DNA of 64,000 nt, taken from Moniliella sp. 'wahieum'. Its lineage: Eukaryota; Basidiomycota; Moniliellomycetes; Moniliellales; Moniliellaceae. The notes under the pieces are model-generated. The model had not been told where the DNA came from. It worked only from the letters and a program-made list of their open reading frames with translations, and did no database searches. This document shows positions 36,255-49,520 of this stretch, piece by piece (position 1 is the first letter of the stretch; each line of letters starts with the position of its first letter). Location: contig RSEE01000006.1 of NCBI GenBank assembly GCA_003971905.1, forward strand, positions 372,001 to 436,000. Reading direction: 5' to 3'. A program made the translations under genes and the position numbers.

Positions 36255-36668
36255 AACATTCAACAACAGCCAGTGGTATCCCATCGGTGATCCGTCCATT
36301 CCGGCTCTCCCGCCTCCGGTTACATGTTACAGCGGCTGACCTAATTCCTCCAGCTAGCCCTGCTCCACCCGGGCACGTGACCTCGCTCCTCCGCGTCGCG
36401 TGCATTTCCACGCCAGGGGGCGCAGTTCCTGGTCGCCTAGCCTTGTCCTGCGCTGGCTGGCCTGCGTCCACTGCCATCCCATCCACAGCATCCACCCTTG
36501 GGCGGGGGGAAGGCCATCTCTTTTCGAATGCATTCTGCCTTCAGCACACGCCACCCCCCCACCCCCGCCCACATCCCTCCGGCCACGCGCCCACGCACAT
36601 CGGGGGCACCACACAAAGGTATCTAAAAACAAACAAAACCCAACACCAACCATCACATGTCATGCATG

Positions 36669-39370
36669 TCACAGCCCACCAGCCGGCGGCGCCGGCACCC
36701 AGCCCAGGGGCGCAAGGGGCAACGCACGAGGCAGGGCCGGTGGCGGCGGACCGGAAGAGTACGTGGCAGCGTGGCCCGCCTGTTCCGCCTCGTCCGCCAC
36801 CGGGGCAATTGACCGGCACGTCGTTTGCCCAGTTTTTTGGACGAGGGGCTTGGAGCGCCCTGGCCGTCGCACCCGTCCCGGCGCCCAAGTCCAGCTCCAG
36901 CTTCAGCTCCAGTTCCAGCTCCACCTGCACCAGCGGCATCACCACGGCCTCGGCTGTCCCCGAGGCAGTACGCATCGTGGCTGCGACCATGGGCTGCACG
37001 AGCGCCAGGGTGGGTGCCGCGGGTAGGAGCGTAGATGCAGGTGCAGGTGCAGATGCAGATGGGGCCGAGGGAGCGGGATGTGGCTAGGGTGGGCTGGAGC
37101 GACCGCCGCATCCGTCCCACCAGCCGGTGGGGGGAGCGCGGGGGGGGAATGTACCTGCTGTGCGGGGATCGGGGAAGCGTCCGTCGTCATCGCAGTTTCA
37201 GAGGGGGGTATGGCAGTTATGTGAGAAGCGGCAGGAGCAAGAATAGGAGCAGAAGCAGAACCTGGCGGTGGCAGTGGTGGTGGTGGTTGGGGATACTCTG
37301 CAATGGCCTCGTGGGCCGGGAACAAGGAAGAGTTCTTAGAGCTGGCATGACGGGCGAGACGTTGGGCATCGGACGAATCCGCACGGGCCAGGCGCGAGGT
37401 CTGTACGTGGTTCGCGGCGTGGTGCGGACGGGGGGCTTGAAGGGCAGGCGACAGGGCCGTCGGCACAACGTCCGATCGTATCGGTGGACCAGGAACACCA
37501 GGCACAGCAGGTGCAGCGGGTGGCGGCGCGGTGGCAAGCAGAGGTGGGGCACAGGGTGCCGAGGAGGTAACATAGGCCGACGCGAGGAAGCGGGGGCCGT
37601 TGGGGCAGAGTGGGCAGCGGATGCATCCGCGCCAAGTCCCGAAGGGAGGAGTGCCGCGGCATGCGGAGCTGGGGCCTGGTGCACAAGCGGGGCAAGGCAG
37701 ACGGCTGGTGGAACGCGGGGCCCGGAAGCCCTCGTTACGGGAGAAGACAAAGGTTTGTCGCTATTGCCAGCGTTTGTAGAGGAGGGAAAGGGGTGCGGAC
37801 CACGCAAAGATGAAGAACGTTTGATTGTCGGAGGCCCAGCCAGCGAGGCTTGCAGCGCATGTTGGCCTGCGAATCCGTGGGGCACAAACGTGCTGGGACC
37901 AAGCTGCGCATCGCCTCCCCTTCGCCGGTCGGAGTGGAAGCGGGAGGAGGCATGGGCTGTAACGCTTTGGGCACATCAGTTCGGGCACGCACAACAGGCT
38001 GGGCATAGGAAAGTGCAGGGCCAGGTTGGGTATGCGGAGGAGGTACTTGTCCGGCCTCTGTTGGTCCCGGCACCACGGGCGATGCTTGGCCGGGGTAAAT
38101 CTGTCTGCCTTGTGGGTGCACACGTGGGGTAACGTCATCCAGTGGAAGAGACTGTGGTCGGTTGCGGTGGGTAGAGGGAAGAGCGGGGACGCGCACAGCG
38201 TCCCCTAGGTGGACTTTTTGGATGCGCATCCGTAAGGGCCTGCGGCCGTCTCGGGCGGCGAGGCGGGAGGCGAGATGGGCGGAAACGAGGACGCCGCGGA
38301 AGGGTCCACACCAGCTTGTTCGGCCAGTTGGAGGAGAATGGAGGGAAGGCTGGCCAACGCCGAATCGGCGGCGGCTGTCTCTAGTCGTTCCATCCGTGGG
38401 GGGGCGGGAGGCTGGACGTGCGTAGGACTCGCGTGCGGGCGCCTTTCGTGTCCCACTCGGTAGGGGGAGGAGGCAAGTCGCGGTTCTGCTCTTTGTCCTT
38501 TGACCTCCTCATGCGAACAGGCCACCTGAGCCCTCGCTTGGTCCGCGACTCGTGCGAGGTGGTTGAATGCACGGAAGCCTGCTCAGGCAATGTGTGTAAA
38601 GAGGGGACTGAGACGGGTGGGGCGATGGGACGTGCAGGAGTGGAGTCAATTGTGTAGTGAGGTAGAGCAACGTAGAGCCCAATGCCAAACGGGCTTGGTG
38701 GGTAGGATGCGGGGGGGTCGAAGACGGCCCGAGTCGGAAAGCAAGCCAGTGAGGACAGCCATCAGTTGGTTGGAAGCGAGTGCCTTGACCTGGGTCGAGG
38801 GGGCACCGGTGTGGAGGAGATACAGCAAGAGCGAGCCCCATAGATCGATGGGCGGGACAAAACGAGAGCCAGCGGAGGCGGTGCTGAGCTGAAGCCCGGG
38901 CGTATTCAGGGGCCATACACCGGCCGAGGAAGCTTCCTCCGGGACCAACTGTGAGTCGTCCTCGGCATTAAGGGAGGCAATAATCACGCGGGCGACTTGG
39001 CTCGCGCGTTGGTCCGAGACGAGGAAATGGTGAAGCTGCTCGAGGTGGGCAGCCCGAAGAGAGGGTGTGTGGTCGGGGTGGCCCACAAGGCGGGTAACAA
39101 GCAAAAGGCAGTGCCGGAGTCGTCATCGTCCGAGGGGTCGTGGTCGTCGGAATGGGTTGGTATGTGTTGGAGGGAAAGGGTGTGGCTGGCCGCGGGGCTA
39201 ATGGGGGCCGGGGCGGAGGCGGGCTGATGGTTGTGGGAGCGGGAGAACCAGGCGCGCTTTTTTTTGTTGCTTGACGCGGGCGGCTCGTCCGCGTGGGAGG
39301 GGTCGGCGGGCTGGGCGGGCGTGGGCTTGGGCTTGGACTTGGGCTTGGACTTGTCCCTGGTCCTGTTCAT
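36669..39370 (-). CDS. unrecognised protein with alpha-helical repeat-like N-half and disordered C-half
   Basis: The start MNRTRDKSKPKSKPKP at 39,370 is followed by KKKRAWFSRSHNH and an Asp-rich linker. A helical stretch (39,080-38,660) comes next, with LRAAHLEQLHHFLVSDQRAS, VARVIIASLNAEDD, LWGSLLLYLLHTGAPSTQV and KALASNQLMAVLTGLLSDSG. It resembles an armadillo/HEAT-like or hyccin-like fold, but I cannot assign a family. Another helical piece is ALASLPSILLQLAEQAGVDP (about 38,340). The rest is Pro/Ser/Ala-rich with KRSSSLRGPHPFPSS (37,810) and KNSSLFPAHEAIAEYPQPPP (37,290). The 3' end near 36,669 (LGWVPAPPAGGL) is tentative. It is divergent from the RhoGEF gene, starts 300 bp apart. Frame changes are frequent. 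Confidence 0.5.
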
Positions 39371-39670
39371 GGAGGATGCCTGGTGGGGTGGGGGTGGATG
39401 GGTGGGGCGCAGGAGGGGGACGAGTATAGACGCAGCTGCTCTGCACCACCCACGCGGGCGCAGGGGCAGTGTGCGCGCAGCACTTGGGCGCCGGGGGCAG
39501 GGGCTGAAATGTTCACTGTGCGTGGCTGCGACTGGTGCGCAGTGGCGGCGCAGTGTGGCGCTGTGCGGTGTGGCGCTGCCGTGTGGCGCTGCGGGGGCCG
39601 CCGTTGCCCCATTCCGCTGCGCATTCCGCGCGGCAGCAGAGCTCAGCCGGGCGCTGTTGAGGCTCAGCAG

Positions 39671-42600
39671 ATGAGTCGCACAGCAGCCCGCAGCGCCTCC
39701 ACCTCCACCTCTCCACCCCACCACCACCACCACGCCTCCACCACCCGCGCCCTCTCCGCCTGCATCCTGGGCGGGTGCAGAATGTGCCATGCCCGCCTCC
39801 ACTCCGCCCCCGCCGCCCCTCCCCTCGCGCGCTCTGCCAGCCTCCGCGACGCCGCCCCCCGCGTCACCTTCCATGTCCCGCCTGTGCGCGCCTCCACCAC
39901 CTCCACCGCCTCCTCCTCCTCCTCCCCCCCGCCGCCGCCGCCGCCCCCGCGCCCCGCCCACGTCACCCTCCGCAGCCCCTCTGCCACCCGCTCCCTCCCC
40001 CCGTCCCCAGCCTCATGCCCCTCCCTCCCCCCGATCTGCCCTCCGACGACAGCAGCCCTCCCCACCACCTACCCCGCCGCCACGCTCCCCATCGCCGCCA
40101 CCCCCACCACCATCACCACCACCGCCGTCACTCCCCCGCGCCCGGCATCCCACGCCGCGCAAGCACCACCAGCGCTCCGGCCCACCTCGCCCCCGACTGG
40201 TCCCACAAGCGCAAGGCCGCTGCCCTCGAGCTCCTCCAAACCGAGCGCCGCTACGTCGCCGGCTTGACCCTCATTGAGCGTGCCTACTACCAGCCGCTGC
40301 GCATGGCCTCTTTGGTCTCCCCTGCCTCCCCCTCCATCCCTACAGCATCCTCTTCCAGCGCCTCCCCCATCCCCCGGTGCTGCCTCTGCCTCCTCCCACT
40401 TCGCCACCGCCCCTTCTTTCGGATAGTCCCGGCGGTGGGTTTAGCGCCATGGCAAAATCCATTCTTGCCCATGAGCCACGGCCGTCGCTGCCCCTGCCTC
40501 CGTGCCCCTCTGCTCCTGCTCTTCCACCCGAAACGTTGCGTGCGATTTTTGCCAATTTTGATCGCATCCTGCTTCTTAACAACCGCTTTCTTACTCTCCT
40601 CGAAGCTCGCCTGGCCCCTTCTGGTGAGGTAACTTGGGATGCTCAGATGGGCATGTTGGGCGACCTGATCAGCCAGATCGCCCCTTCCTTTTCCATTTAT
40701 GCCGAGTTTGTCCGCAACTTTGGCTCTGCTCTCAACCGAATCGAAGAGGAACAACGCGCCTCCCCTGCACTCGCTGCCTTCCTGCAGCGTGCCGAGGCGC
40801 CTGTGTCCGCGTTCAACCACCGAGCCTGCGAACGGTTTCCATGCGGCGTACCGCATCCCACACCCCTTCGTCCTCAGCCAGCACCCTCGACCCATCCTCC
40901 CCTCTTACCCCACCCGACCCCCCATTGCCTGCCACGTCGTTCTCCGCCCCATCGTCGTCTAGTGTCCCAGGAGTCGGGCTTGGGTTCCAAGCTCACTTGC
41001 TCAGCATTGTCCAGCGCATCCCGCGCTACCCCTGCTGGTTCAGGCGCTCCTCAAGGCTACCCCGCCAAGCCACCGCGATTCCCCCCTTCTCACCCATGCC
41101 GCCGAAATAATTGACCATGGTACGTATGAGATCCATACTGTCGGTTCCATTGAGAAAAACGTGCACGCTAAACTAACCCTTTGATAGTTGCCTCTCGTAT
41201 CAACGAGGCCATTCGCTCCCACGAAGCCGCGCTCGAGCTAGTAACCATTCAACGGTCGCTTCACGGCCTCCCTTTGCCTCTGGTCGATGAAAATTTTGTT
41301 TCGGCCAACAGTGCGGGTGGACCGGCGAGTTCCGGACGACAGCTGGTCGCACGTGGAACGCTCTGGAAGTCAACCCGTAAAAATGTCCAGCCGCGTGCGT
41401 TCTTTTTGCTATCGGATTCTCTTGTCTATGCACGGCCCATGCTTGATTCTTCTGCCCTCACGCGATGGCCAACGGCGTTGGGTCGGTACCTGACGGGCTC
41501 CCCTTCAGGCTCCCCGAGCGGCGGTGGTGGCGACCCCGTCCCCACATCCTTTCCTGATGAATACGGTGTTGTGTACACCCGCGGGCCACCACCGCCACCA
41601 TCGATGGCGGAGTGGCAGCCCCTCCCCTGTCAGCATGCTCTTCCTCCTCTTCGTCCTCGGCATCGGGCTCCTCGAGTCCATGGTCGCCGGTAGACCTATT
41701 TGCGAGCCAACCGCTCCTCTTCCGGGCCCGATTCGATCTGGCTGAATGCACCCTTGTGGCTATTGATGATCGGATCAGTGGCCAACCTTCCGGCCCCAGC
41801 GACTGGGGGGCAGCATTTGACCCGCCTTTGACTGACCACCCTGCTCTCCCGCGCTCTCGGACGACTAGTCGCACCCGTACTACTTCTACTGCCTCAGTTC
41901 GCATGTTTTCCCCTCCTACTTCTGCCACGCCTCCGCCGCGCCCAGCTTCCTCGTCCGAATCATGGCACTCGGGTCAGTATGCGTTTGAGCTACGCACTCC
42001 GAAAAAATCGTTTGCCATCTATGCTCCCGATGCAGACACCAAGAAATGGTGGATTGACAAGATTCGATCGACCCGGACCGAGTATTTGCAAACCAAGCGA
42101 CGATTCGAATCTTCTTCTCCGCCTGTGCCTCCGCCTTCGGCGCCATCACGCTCTCTGTCGTTATCCTTGCTCCCCAGGGGCCCGAGCCCCCTAGGGCCGG
42201 ACGCACCCCCTTCCCCCCCCGCCCTACGACGGGTTGGCGAAGCCGCCCAGCATCGTACGCATCGGCCACAACCTTGGCATCGATCGACGATGCGCCGACG
42301 GAGGAGTGAGTGGTATTTCGCCCATCCATCCATGGGGTCCGGACCGGATCGACACAGTTCGATCGCCTCCCTATCGTCCGGCGCGCTCGAGACGCTCAAT
42401 TCGTTCTTCACTCGCCGCGCCTCGGATGATACCCCGCCCAGTGGACGTCGCAGCGTGCCCCCCGGACCTTTGGGAAGGGGGTCCAGCTCGCCCGCGCCGC
42501 CAATGTGGGTGCCTATGTTGGAAGAGTACAATGCACCGGTATGGGTACCGGACAATACGCGGGACACGTGTGCGCTGTGCAACGAACCGTTCTCCCTGTT

Positions 42601-44509
42601 TCGGCGAAAACATCATTGCCGCCTCTGTGGACGGGTGGTGTGTGGCACGTGTTCCACACGAAAGTTCGCCATTGCATCGTACGATGGCGAACGTAGGACT
42701 TCGGCCGCCTCCATCCCCGTTCTCCTGCCCCACACGGACTTGCCTCGGGTCCGGTGCACCTCGGAGCAATTTCTTGACCTGCCCGCTGGTCCTGGGGGCG
42801 GAGGCATGTCCAATGAGTTGGCGCGTGCGTGCGACTCGTGCTTTGTTGCCACCTTCCCCGAGTTTTGACGACTCGCCTCCGGCCACGTCGGGCCACGAGA
42901 TGAGCAGGAGCATGGGAGCGAGCTCGGGTGTCGGCTTGGGTGCGCCCAGCGGCGGTAATCTGACCATTGGCGCCCGCTCCACCTCCCTTTCCCATCCGCA
43001 GGGGGAACGCATTCGCGTCGCCTCCTCCGTTTCCGCTCAAGCTCACTTCCCCGCTACCCATCCGGAGAGCCCACCCGTCTGCAACGGTCCGGACGAAACG
43101 ATACGAGAGAGGGAAAATTCGGAACCCACCGAACCACCCCGCTGTAGCTGGGTCTGCACCCGATACGGACCAGAACCAAGTCGTCTTTCCCACCGTCGAC
43201 TCCCCCGCTACCCGCCCCTCGTCCCCATCCCCGCCTGTTGCGGCAGACGGAGAGAGGGGGCGAGGCCGGGAGAGGGAAGTGGAAGCAACCCCCGCCGTGC
43301 CTCTTATTCTGCGGCAGCGCTCCAGCCACGCTTGGCCGGGCAAAAGCTCATGGGCGGATCGAGGCTGGAGGCGTTGTTGCACCCTGGGCAGGTGCACGCC
43401 GCTACGTCGGGCACAGCCACCCTGCGCCTCAGCGCACCGCAAGGCCGAATCACGCCGGACGATTGGGACAGCCCATCGCCGACGTACGTCGCACCCTATG
43501 CTGCCCCAGCCAAGACAGTTGGGCCCGGCACGCCCAGCGGTCTTACCCTCTCATCGCCGCACCGAGGCACAGTGCCGTTCCCGGCGCTGCCGAGCCCCAC
43601 CCGCCCAAGGACAAGCCGAATGCGACAGCCTCCAGACGTTGCCCTCGCCGTCGCCCGCGGGCTACTTTGATCTGCCCCTGACCGATGCCCCCGCTCGTCC
43701 GCGCTCCCCTGGCGCCGGCAGCAGCTCCACCGCCCTCTTAACACCTACGTTGACCGCGCGCGGGGGTGGGGGCGACGCAGGCGCCGCGTGGGCCCAGCTC
43801 CCGTACCGGTCCCTGGACCCACCCCCCCACCGGGCGACACCTCTACGCCACCCCACTCCACGGCCCATGGCGCATTCGCTCGGTGCCTACGTACCCCCCC
43901 GGCGGGTAGACCAACGGGCGGCGAACGAGAGCGACAAGGAGAGCGAGACGAGCACCAGGTACGACAACGTCCCCGACCCGTCTCGCATGCCTTTGGTCCC
44001 TCCCCCTCCTTCTTCCCCCTGCGCCAGCGCAACGTCTCCCTCGCGACGCCGTCCGTGTCGGGGGTGACGGCCAACCGGCCGATGCGCGTGTCGCAAGGCC
44101 AGGAAGCCGCGCCGCTCGCGCTGCGCCGAACCGTCACTGCCCACGACCTACCCTCCCGCTCCGCCTGGCGCCTGTCCAATCCCTTGGCCAACCACCTGTC
44201 GCCCGTGCCGGCCTCACCGGCCGAGCGTGAGCCTCTCCCGCGCCGACGCAAACACCTTTCTGCCGTTGCGCGCTTGACCAACGTGTACAATTCTTTTACC
44301 CGCGCCCCCGGCGCCGTGATGTGCCCGCACTCGTTTGGCTCCCCTCCTGGCCCCACCTCTGCGCTCGTCGGTCTCGGACTGGATTCGATTCTCGGTTCGA
44401 GGTTCGATCTGTTGCTACCGTTGGGGCCATCAGCGCTTTCAGTTGGATATCCCCCCCCCGCTCGCTTTTTTTGCCCGTTCTATACCCGGCCCCCGCACCG
44501 CGTTTTTGA
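39671..44509 (+). CDS. DH-PH-FYVE Rho guanine-nucleotide exchange factor (FGD-like)
   Basis: Predicted activator of a Rho/Cdc42-type GTPase, recruited to phosphoinositide membranes. A low-complexity Pro/Ser/His N-terminus (start ATG 39,671) runs to about 40,180. The DH domain begins KRKAAALELLQTERRYVAGL (about 40,208) and includes LRAIFANFDRILLLNNRFLT, IAPSFSIYAEFVRNFGSALN and, across the intron 41,119-41,187, EIIDHV|ASRINEAIRSHE. PH domain: LVARGTLWKSTRKNVQPRAF, then FFLLSDSLVYARPML (41,345-41,450), ending YAFELRTPKKSFAIYAPDAD and KKWWIDKIRSTRTEYL (about 42,080). FYVE zinc finger at 42,560-42,860 with CALCNEPFSLF, RKHHCRLCGRVVCGTCSTRK and RACDSCFVATFPEF. One extra T at about 42,866-42,869 ends that frame; DDSPPATSGHEMSRS continues it. 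The tail runs to about 44.3-44.5 kb (LSAVARLTNVYNSFTRAPGA); the stop is uncertain. Confidence 0.88.
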
Positions 44510-44859
44510 CCCCCCTCCCCCTCCCGCTCTCCACCCATCCACCCATCCACATCCACATCCATCCTCCTCGTACCACTTTCCCCGTACTACTTTCCCTTCC
44601 GGCCTGGTGGTCAACGGAAGCAGGATGCATGCATGGCAATGGGCTTTTTGTGAAGCTATGGCCCGTGTCAGATCAGCGTGTCGTTCCATTCCATCTTTGT
44701 TACCCCTTGTTTGCGCGAGAGTGTGTCGAGAGCTAAAGCGAGCGCACTCTGACGCTCTACCCGCCCGACCCGGACCACGTGCCATAGTCCATGCCATAGC
44801 CCATGCCGTAGTCCATACTATAGCCCCCACAGGCAAGCGGGACGGAGGGGTCACCCCGG

Positions 44860-47800
44860 TCACCTCAAGTGAGCTTGGGCGGCTTGCAAGGCGGCCTGCA
44901 AGCGCGCCAGTGCGGGCGAGGAAGGTTCGGCCTTGCTTCGTTTCGCGTGCCTGCGTTGTTCTGGAGGGCGGCAGGGTCGGGGATGTGGCGCGGCCGACCT
45001 GGTCGGCAGATCCGTTCGGTTGGGTGACCTTGCAAGGGTGGGGAACTGGGGGGCTGGCCCGACCCCGGGCGCAGGGGCTCCCTCTCCTCCTCCGCCCGCC
45101 GCGTCTCGTTTACGTTTGGTCAATGTGGTGGGGGGGGCAGTGGCCAGGTCGCCCGCGGCCTCGGCTGCGTTCTGGGCCCACTGGTGGCAAATGAGTTGGA
45201 ACGTAGGGTGCGAAGCGGGGGAAAAGGAAGAGGTCGAATGAGGTCGAAGCCAGTGCTCATCAAGGTAGCCCAGCGCAAGCGCTAGCAACTCATCTACCAC
45301 CCGGAAGAACGGGAACGGGTCTGTGCCGAAAGGAGAGAGAAAAGAAGAAGAACAAACAAGGTCCCAAGTCAGTTTGCCGCCACAGGCTACACCAGCACCA
45401 TCCAGTGACGTACCCATGCCCAGCATACGCCCCTCGTACTTCCCCCGCCACCAGTTCAAGGCCCGGGAAGAAGCGCGTTTGGAGAGCCGTGTTGACAGTG
45501 CGCAGAACCAGCGACCAAAGCGCTTTATCAGGAGTCGTACTCCCTTCCTCCAGCGCCACCAGGGGCAAATGCAGTGACTCGTCTTCGTCCATGAGCGTTC
45601 CGAGTGTTGCCACACCAGGGTTAACAGTAGGTTGGCCGAGTGAATGGCAGCGAGCCAGAGAGTGGAGACGTGGTGGACCGCCTCGCGCGCAACGGCCGGG
45701 TTGGTGCGTGACACAGTCACCATCTGATCCACAGACTGTTGCACGGCCAGTAGCGCAGCGCGCCACACGGCCAGCAGAGGCGAAGCAAGCGCGTGCACAG
45801 TCTTGGCCGTCACCTCGTCTACGGGGGCGGGGGGCGAGCTGAACTCGCCACAGCAGGTGGGTCAGACCAGCATCGAACAGTTGGGCAAGCATTTCGGGGC
45901 GGGGCCCGCGTCCGGCTCCACACGCGAAAAGGTAGGACGGGTACCCGGGGCCAAATGAACAAGGTGCACCTGGTCCACTCCACCTGGCCAGGCACCCACT
46001 TCGGGCTGCAGCCGCTCCAGCGTCGTCTGTTCCGCCCCGCGCCGGGCCAGGCGACAACCAGGAGCTTGGCGTACCACTTGCCGGGCACGCGCTGCGACTC
46101 GACATGCCGCGTCAACTCGCCAATCCGGCGACGCGTATCAGCCCAGGCCTGTACGCTGGCCGGCGAACATTCAACAATCGACAACAGTATCGAGGACTCC
46201 TCTGCTCCTCCATTGAGGGGACTGGAAGGAAAGGCGAGCACGCGCAACGAGTGATGCTTGTTGATGATCTGCAGCTCATCGTCCGCCAAGGCATTGCGCA
46301 GGTACGCCGACAGCGCCCCGCTCCCTCCTTCTTCCACGGGGGAAAAGCTGCACAGGGCATCCGTCTTCTTTGGCCACAAGTCAGCATACAAGTCGGCCGT
46401 ATCCCGTACCCGTTCGTACACGAGCAACGTAAACTGCCCAGTAGCCCAGAGCGCGTCGCGCAACTTGCGCCGCGCAGTGAACGCTTGGGCCAATTTCATA
46501 TCATCCACCGCCTCTACCGTCCCATCAATCTCCATCGCCCTCTCGTGAACCGGACGAGGCAGACGATGGACCTGCCTGCTCCTTTACCTGCTCGACACGG
46601 GCCAAAACCGCATTCCAGCGCTTGGTCGCCAACCGTTCCCGCCAAGCCGAAAACCAATGGGACAAGAGGTGAGCATTGCGGTACTTGATAGCCCTACAGC
46701 CGAGCACGCACGCTGCACCCCTTGCTCCACCGCACTGGGTACCATACGGTCATACAAGTTGGTAGCCAACCGCTGCAGATGCACGTTCATCGCACGCAGC
46801 TGGCCCACCTTGGCCGCCCGCTGGGAAGGCCGCTTGACGACAGACTGGGCCAGGCGCCCATAAATCCGGCCACAGAGCCGAGAAAGAAACTCCTGTTCTT
46901 GAGCTGCGCTCGGCCGCTGGGGCCTTTTCAGGGCCGGGACCGAGGCTGCAGGGGTGCGTGCCAGAGATGAGAAACTTGGTGTTGTCGTAGGCGGTACGGC
47001 AAGGGCGAAAAACCTTGGGTTCGCTGGTTACTGGTTTCGAGGGCAAAAAGCCTACACTAGGCTTAGGCGGGGGCAGGCGGGAAGCAGGTTGTGATCCTTG
47101 GGTATCGGGCTGAAGTGGTGTGACAGAAGGGGCACCACCAAAGAGTGGGAAGGAAGGCTTATTGGACTCTGGCACGGCATTGATAGAAGGAGCTTTAGGC
47201 TGGAATAACGTCGATGTCTAGGCGCTTCCGTGCGAGGAGAACTAGATGAAGGAACCACCCCAGGAGTTCCAAGTGTGTTCTCAGGCAACTTGGGAGGCTT
47301 AAAGCCAGCGGATGATGGAGCATGAACCTGGTCAGATGCAAAGGTGAAGAGCTTGGATGTGGCTGGAGCTGGAGATGGAGCTGCAGCTGGAGAAGGAGCC
47401 GAAGGCAGGGGCGTCTTCGGAACAGGCGCCGTTGCCCCCGGTAAAGGGGACGAGAACGTGGGTTGAAGCGGAGGCTGCGGCGGAACCGCTGGTGCGGGAG
47501 CCACAGAAGAGTGGATGCGGACGCAAAAGAGGTTGCAGCAGCTGGAGCTGGCGGAGTGAAGGCACTGGAGAACCCAGCAAATCCATTGTTAGGGCGAGTG
47601 GCTGCCGCAGAAAACGCCCCGGTTGTTGGTGGAGCCGAAGGTGCCTGCTTTGTCGCAGCCAAGGTTGGGGCAGAGGATGCCGGCACTGGGGCGCGCGGGA
47701 CGAATGAGTTGGCGAACGCGTTCAGTGTGGGCCGCGTTGCTGAAAGATCTGGACCTGCGGCTCCGTTCGCAAACCCAGAGCGTGACGGTGGCGTTGCGGA

Positions 47801-49243
47801 CGATGGAGGGGCAGAAACAGTGGAGGTGGCGGTGAATGAGAATGGCGCGGCGGTGGGCGGGCAGTTCCCGGGTTGTCGATGATTTCCTGGCAGCTCCTGT
47901 CCTTGCGCTTGCGTTCGAGGGCGCGAGAGAAGGGTGTCTTGATCGGCTTGCTGGCTGCAATAGGCGCATGAGCCAGCTCAAGGCGCTGCTCGCCGGTGCG
48001 CTCGTGGAGCATAGGGCGGATATCCAGCTGTTCTGCCAAGTCCATCACCTGTGCCTCATCGTCAAACCCCAGCGCTTGGGCGAGCCAGTCGAGGGGAGGA
48101 ACATCCTGCCGCCGCATGGTCCGCGCCAAGGACCGCAGTCCTGCTCGCCGAACATCGGCAAACAGCTCCTCGGCTATGCACCCCAGCAGGTAGTCCGTCT
48201 CAGGCCGAGAGACCAGAGAGAAGAACCGAGCAAAAAAGGCCAAGCCATGAGCTGGAAGCGAGACTGTGTCGGCCCGGCGCAAGGCAGCAGGATCACACCC
48301 CTGGATCAACGCTCGAATCTTCAGTGCAGTTTTCAGGGTCGGATGGGCGAGGACAGGCGCAGGCAAGACCTCCACCTCGCGTAGCGCTTCCGAATCGTAA
48401 GCGCCCAGCAAGAGCTGGTAGGCTCGGAATTCCCCCTCATGGGGCGAAACGGGAGCGTCCCGGTCCTGATCCGCAGGCGATCTTGACGACATCGTCGTAG
48501 TACTCGACAAGACTGCGCAACGTCTTCCTGAGCTGCTCAAGCTCCTGCTGCTGACTCCATGTGTTTTCCGCACGCGTTCCGTCCGCGTTGGCGGGCGGCT
48601 CAGCCATCTGGCCGTCGGCTTGAACAGATCCCGCGGAAGTGGAGAATGAGGATGTGATAACGCGCGATACGCTCGTGTGCCTCAATGGCTTCGGCGCCGT
48701 GGACATTCTGAACCACAAAGTCCTGGCGCACAGCGCGTGTTCGATTCCACACAAAAGCCTGGATCTCAGTGAAACGGGGGTGGAAAGGGTCGGAAGGCAA
48801 TAGGTCGTGAAAGAGGTAGTCCAAGTCTTGAGCAACACCGGAGGCGGTCGCACGTCTTCGGGCAAAGGCACTTCCCGTCCGGCAGCCGGTCGACGATAAA
48901 TCTTGACGGCAGGCGAGCCATCTTGTTCGAGCGGGTCAAGTTCGCGTTGCATCTCACGCTCCACCAGCTCAAAGGCCGGGCACATCGTCGTGCACGTGCC
49001 CACCAGGTTCTGGGCACCACCAAGTGACCTGGCTTGACCGGGATCCTGCATGCTCCCGTCGTTAATGAGGGCAGCGCGATGCGCTTCGCGCTCCTTCCGG
49101 AGGCGATGGAATTCGGCCTCGACTTGGGTGGCAGCGAGGGAGCCCCCGGCGGCGCTTTTCGACGCGCCGCCCAGAGCAAGGAAGCCTCCGAGTGATGGGG
49201 CAGCGCCCCTTCCCATGGCGCGGCCGTCCATCTTGGGCGGCAT
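44860..49243 (-). CDS. SAC3: SAC3/GANP-type mRNA export factor
   Basis: Scaffold of the TREX-2 complex, which couples transcription to mRNA export at nuclear pores. Start MPPKMDGRAMGRGAAPS at 49,243; the in-frame ATG at 49,312 is an alternative. The signature NLVGTCTTMCPAFELVEREM is at about 48,960-49,010. The SAC3 helical/PCI region follows: DYLFHDLLPSDPFHPRFTEI, FVWNRTRAVRQDFVVQNVHG, EGEFRAYQLLLGAYDSEALR, LARTMRRQDVPPLDWLAQAL, ending with KPIKTPFSRALERKRK (about 47,900). Then an Ala/Pro/Ser-rich, weakly FG-bearing region (NNGFAGFSSAF) at 47,050-47,750. The C-terminal helical part includes FRPCRTAYDNTKFLISGTHP (46,990), EFLSRL-like segments, TARRKLRDALWATGQFTLLV (46,470), and ends LARLQAALQAAQAHLR at 44,860. 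About 1,400 residues, in the usual range. An intron near 45,320-45,410 is likely. Convergent with the RhoGEF gene. Confidence 0.88.
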
Positions 49244-49520
49244 CACGGGCGGCGGGAGCGGATGGTGGGAGTGGCAGTGGAGGTGGTGGTGCCTGGCTCG
49301 CCAGGGTTGCAATTGCAGATCCGTGCGAAAAATAGATTTTGCACCTATTTTTGGACTGGATTTCGCCGCCTGGTGTCAGTGAGAGCCTCTGTTTCGTCCC
49401 GCACCCACGCCTTTCGTTGATTTGTTTCTCCACGTCTCCAAGCGCCGGCCCCCACTTCGATACAACCAGCACGATGCCATCTCCACGGGGGACAGCAACG
49501 CCTTCCCCACTGCGCCAAAC

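Noticed and set aside
35117..37087. 656-codon open frame on the plus strand across the two unrecognised minus-strand genes
   Set aside because: It is made almost entirely of Gly/Arg/Ala/Trp, as expected when the complement of Pro/Ser/Ala-rich coding DNA stays open at high GC. It has no motif and spans two genes.
42234..45194. Two long plus-strand frames (478 and 468 codons) overlapping the RhoGEF 3' half and SAC3 3' end
   Set aside because: Parts belong to the RhoGEF tail in its shifted frames; the remainder overlaps FYVE coding sequence in the wrong frame or runs antisense to SAC3.
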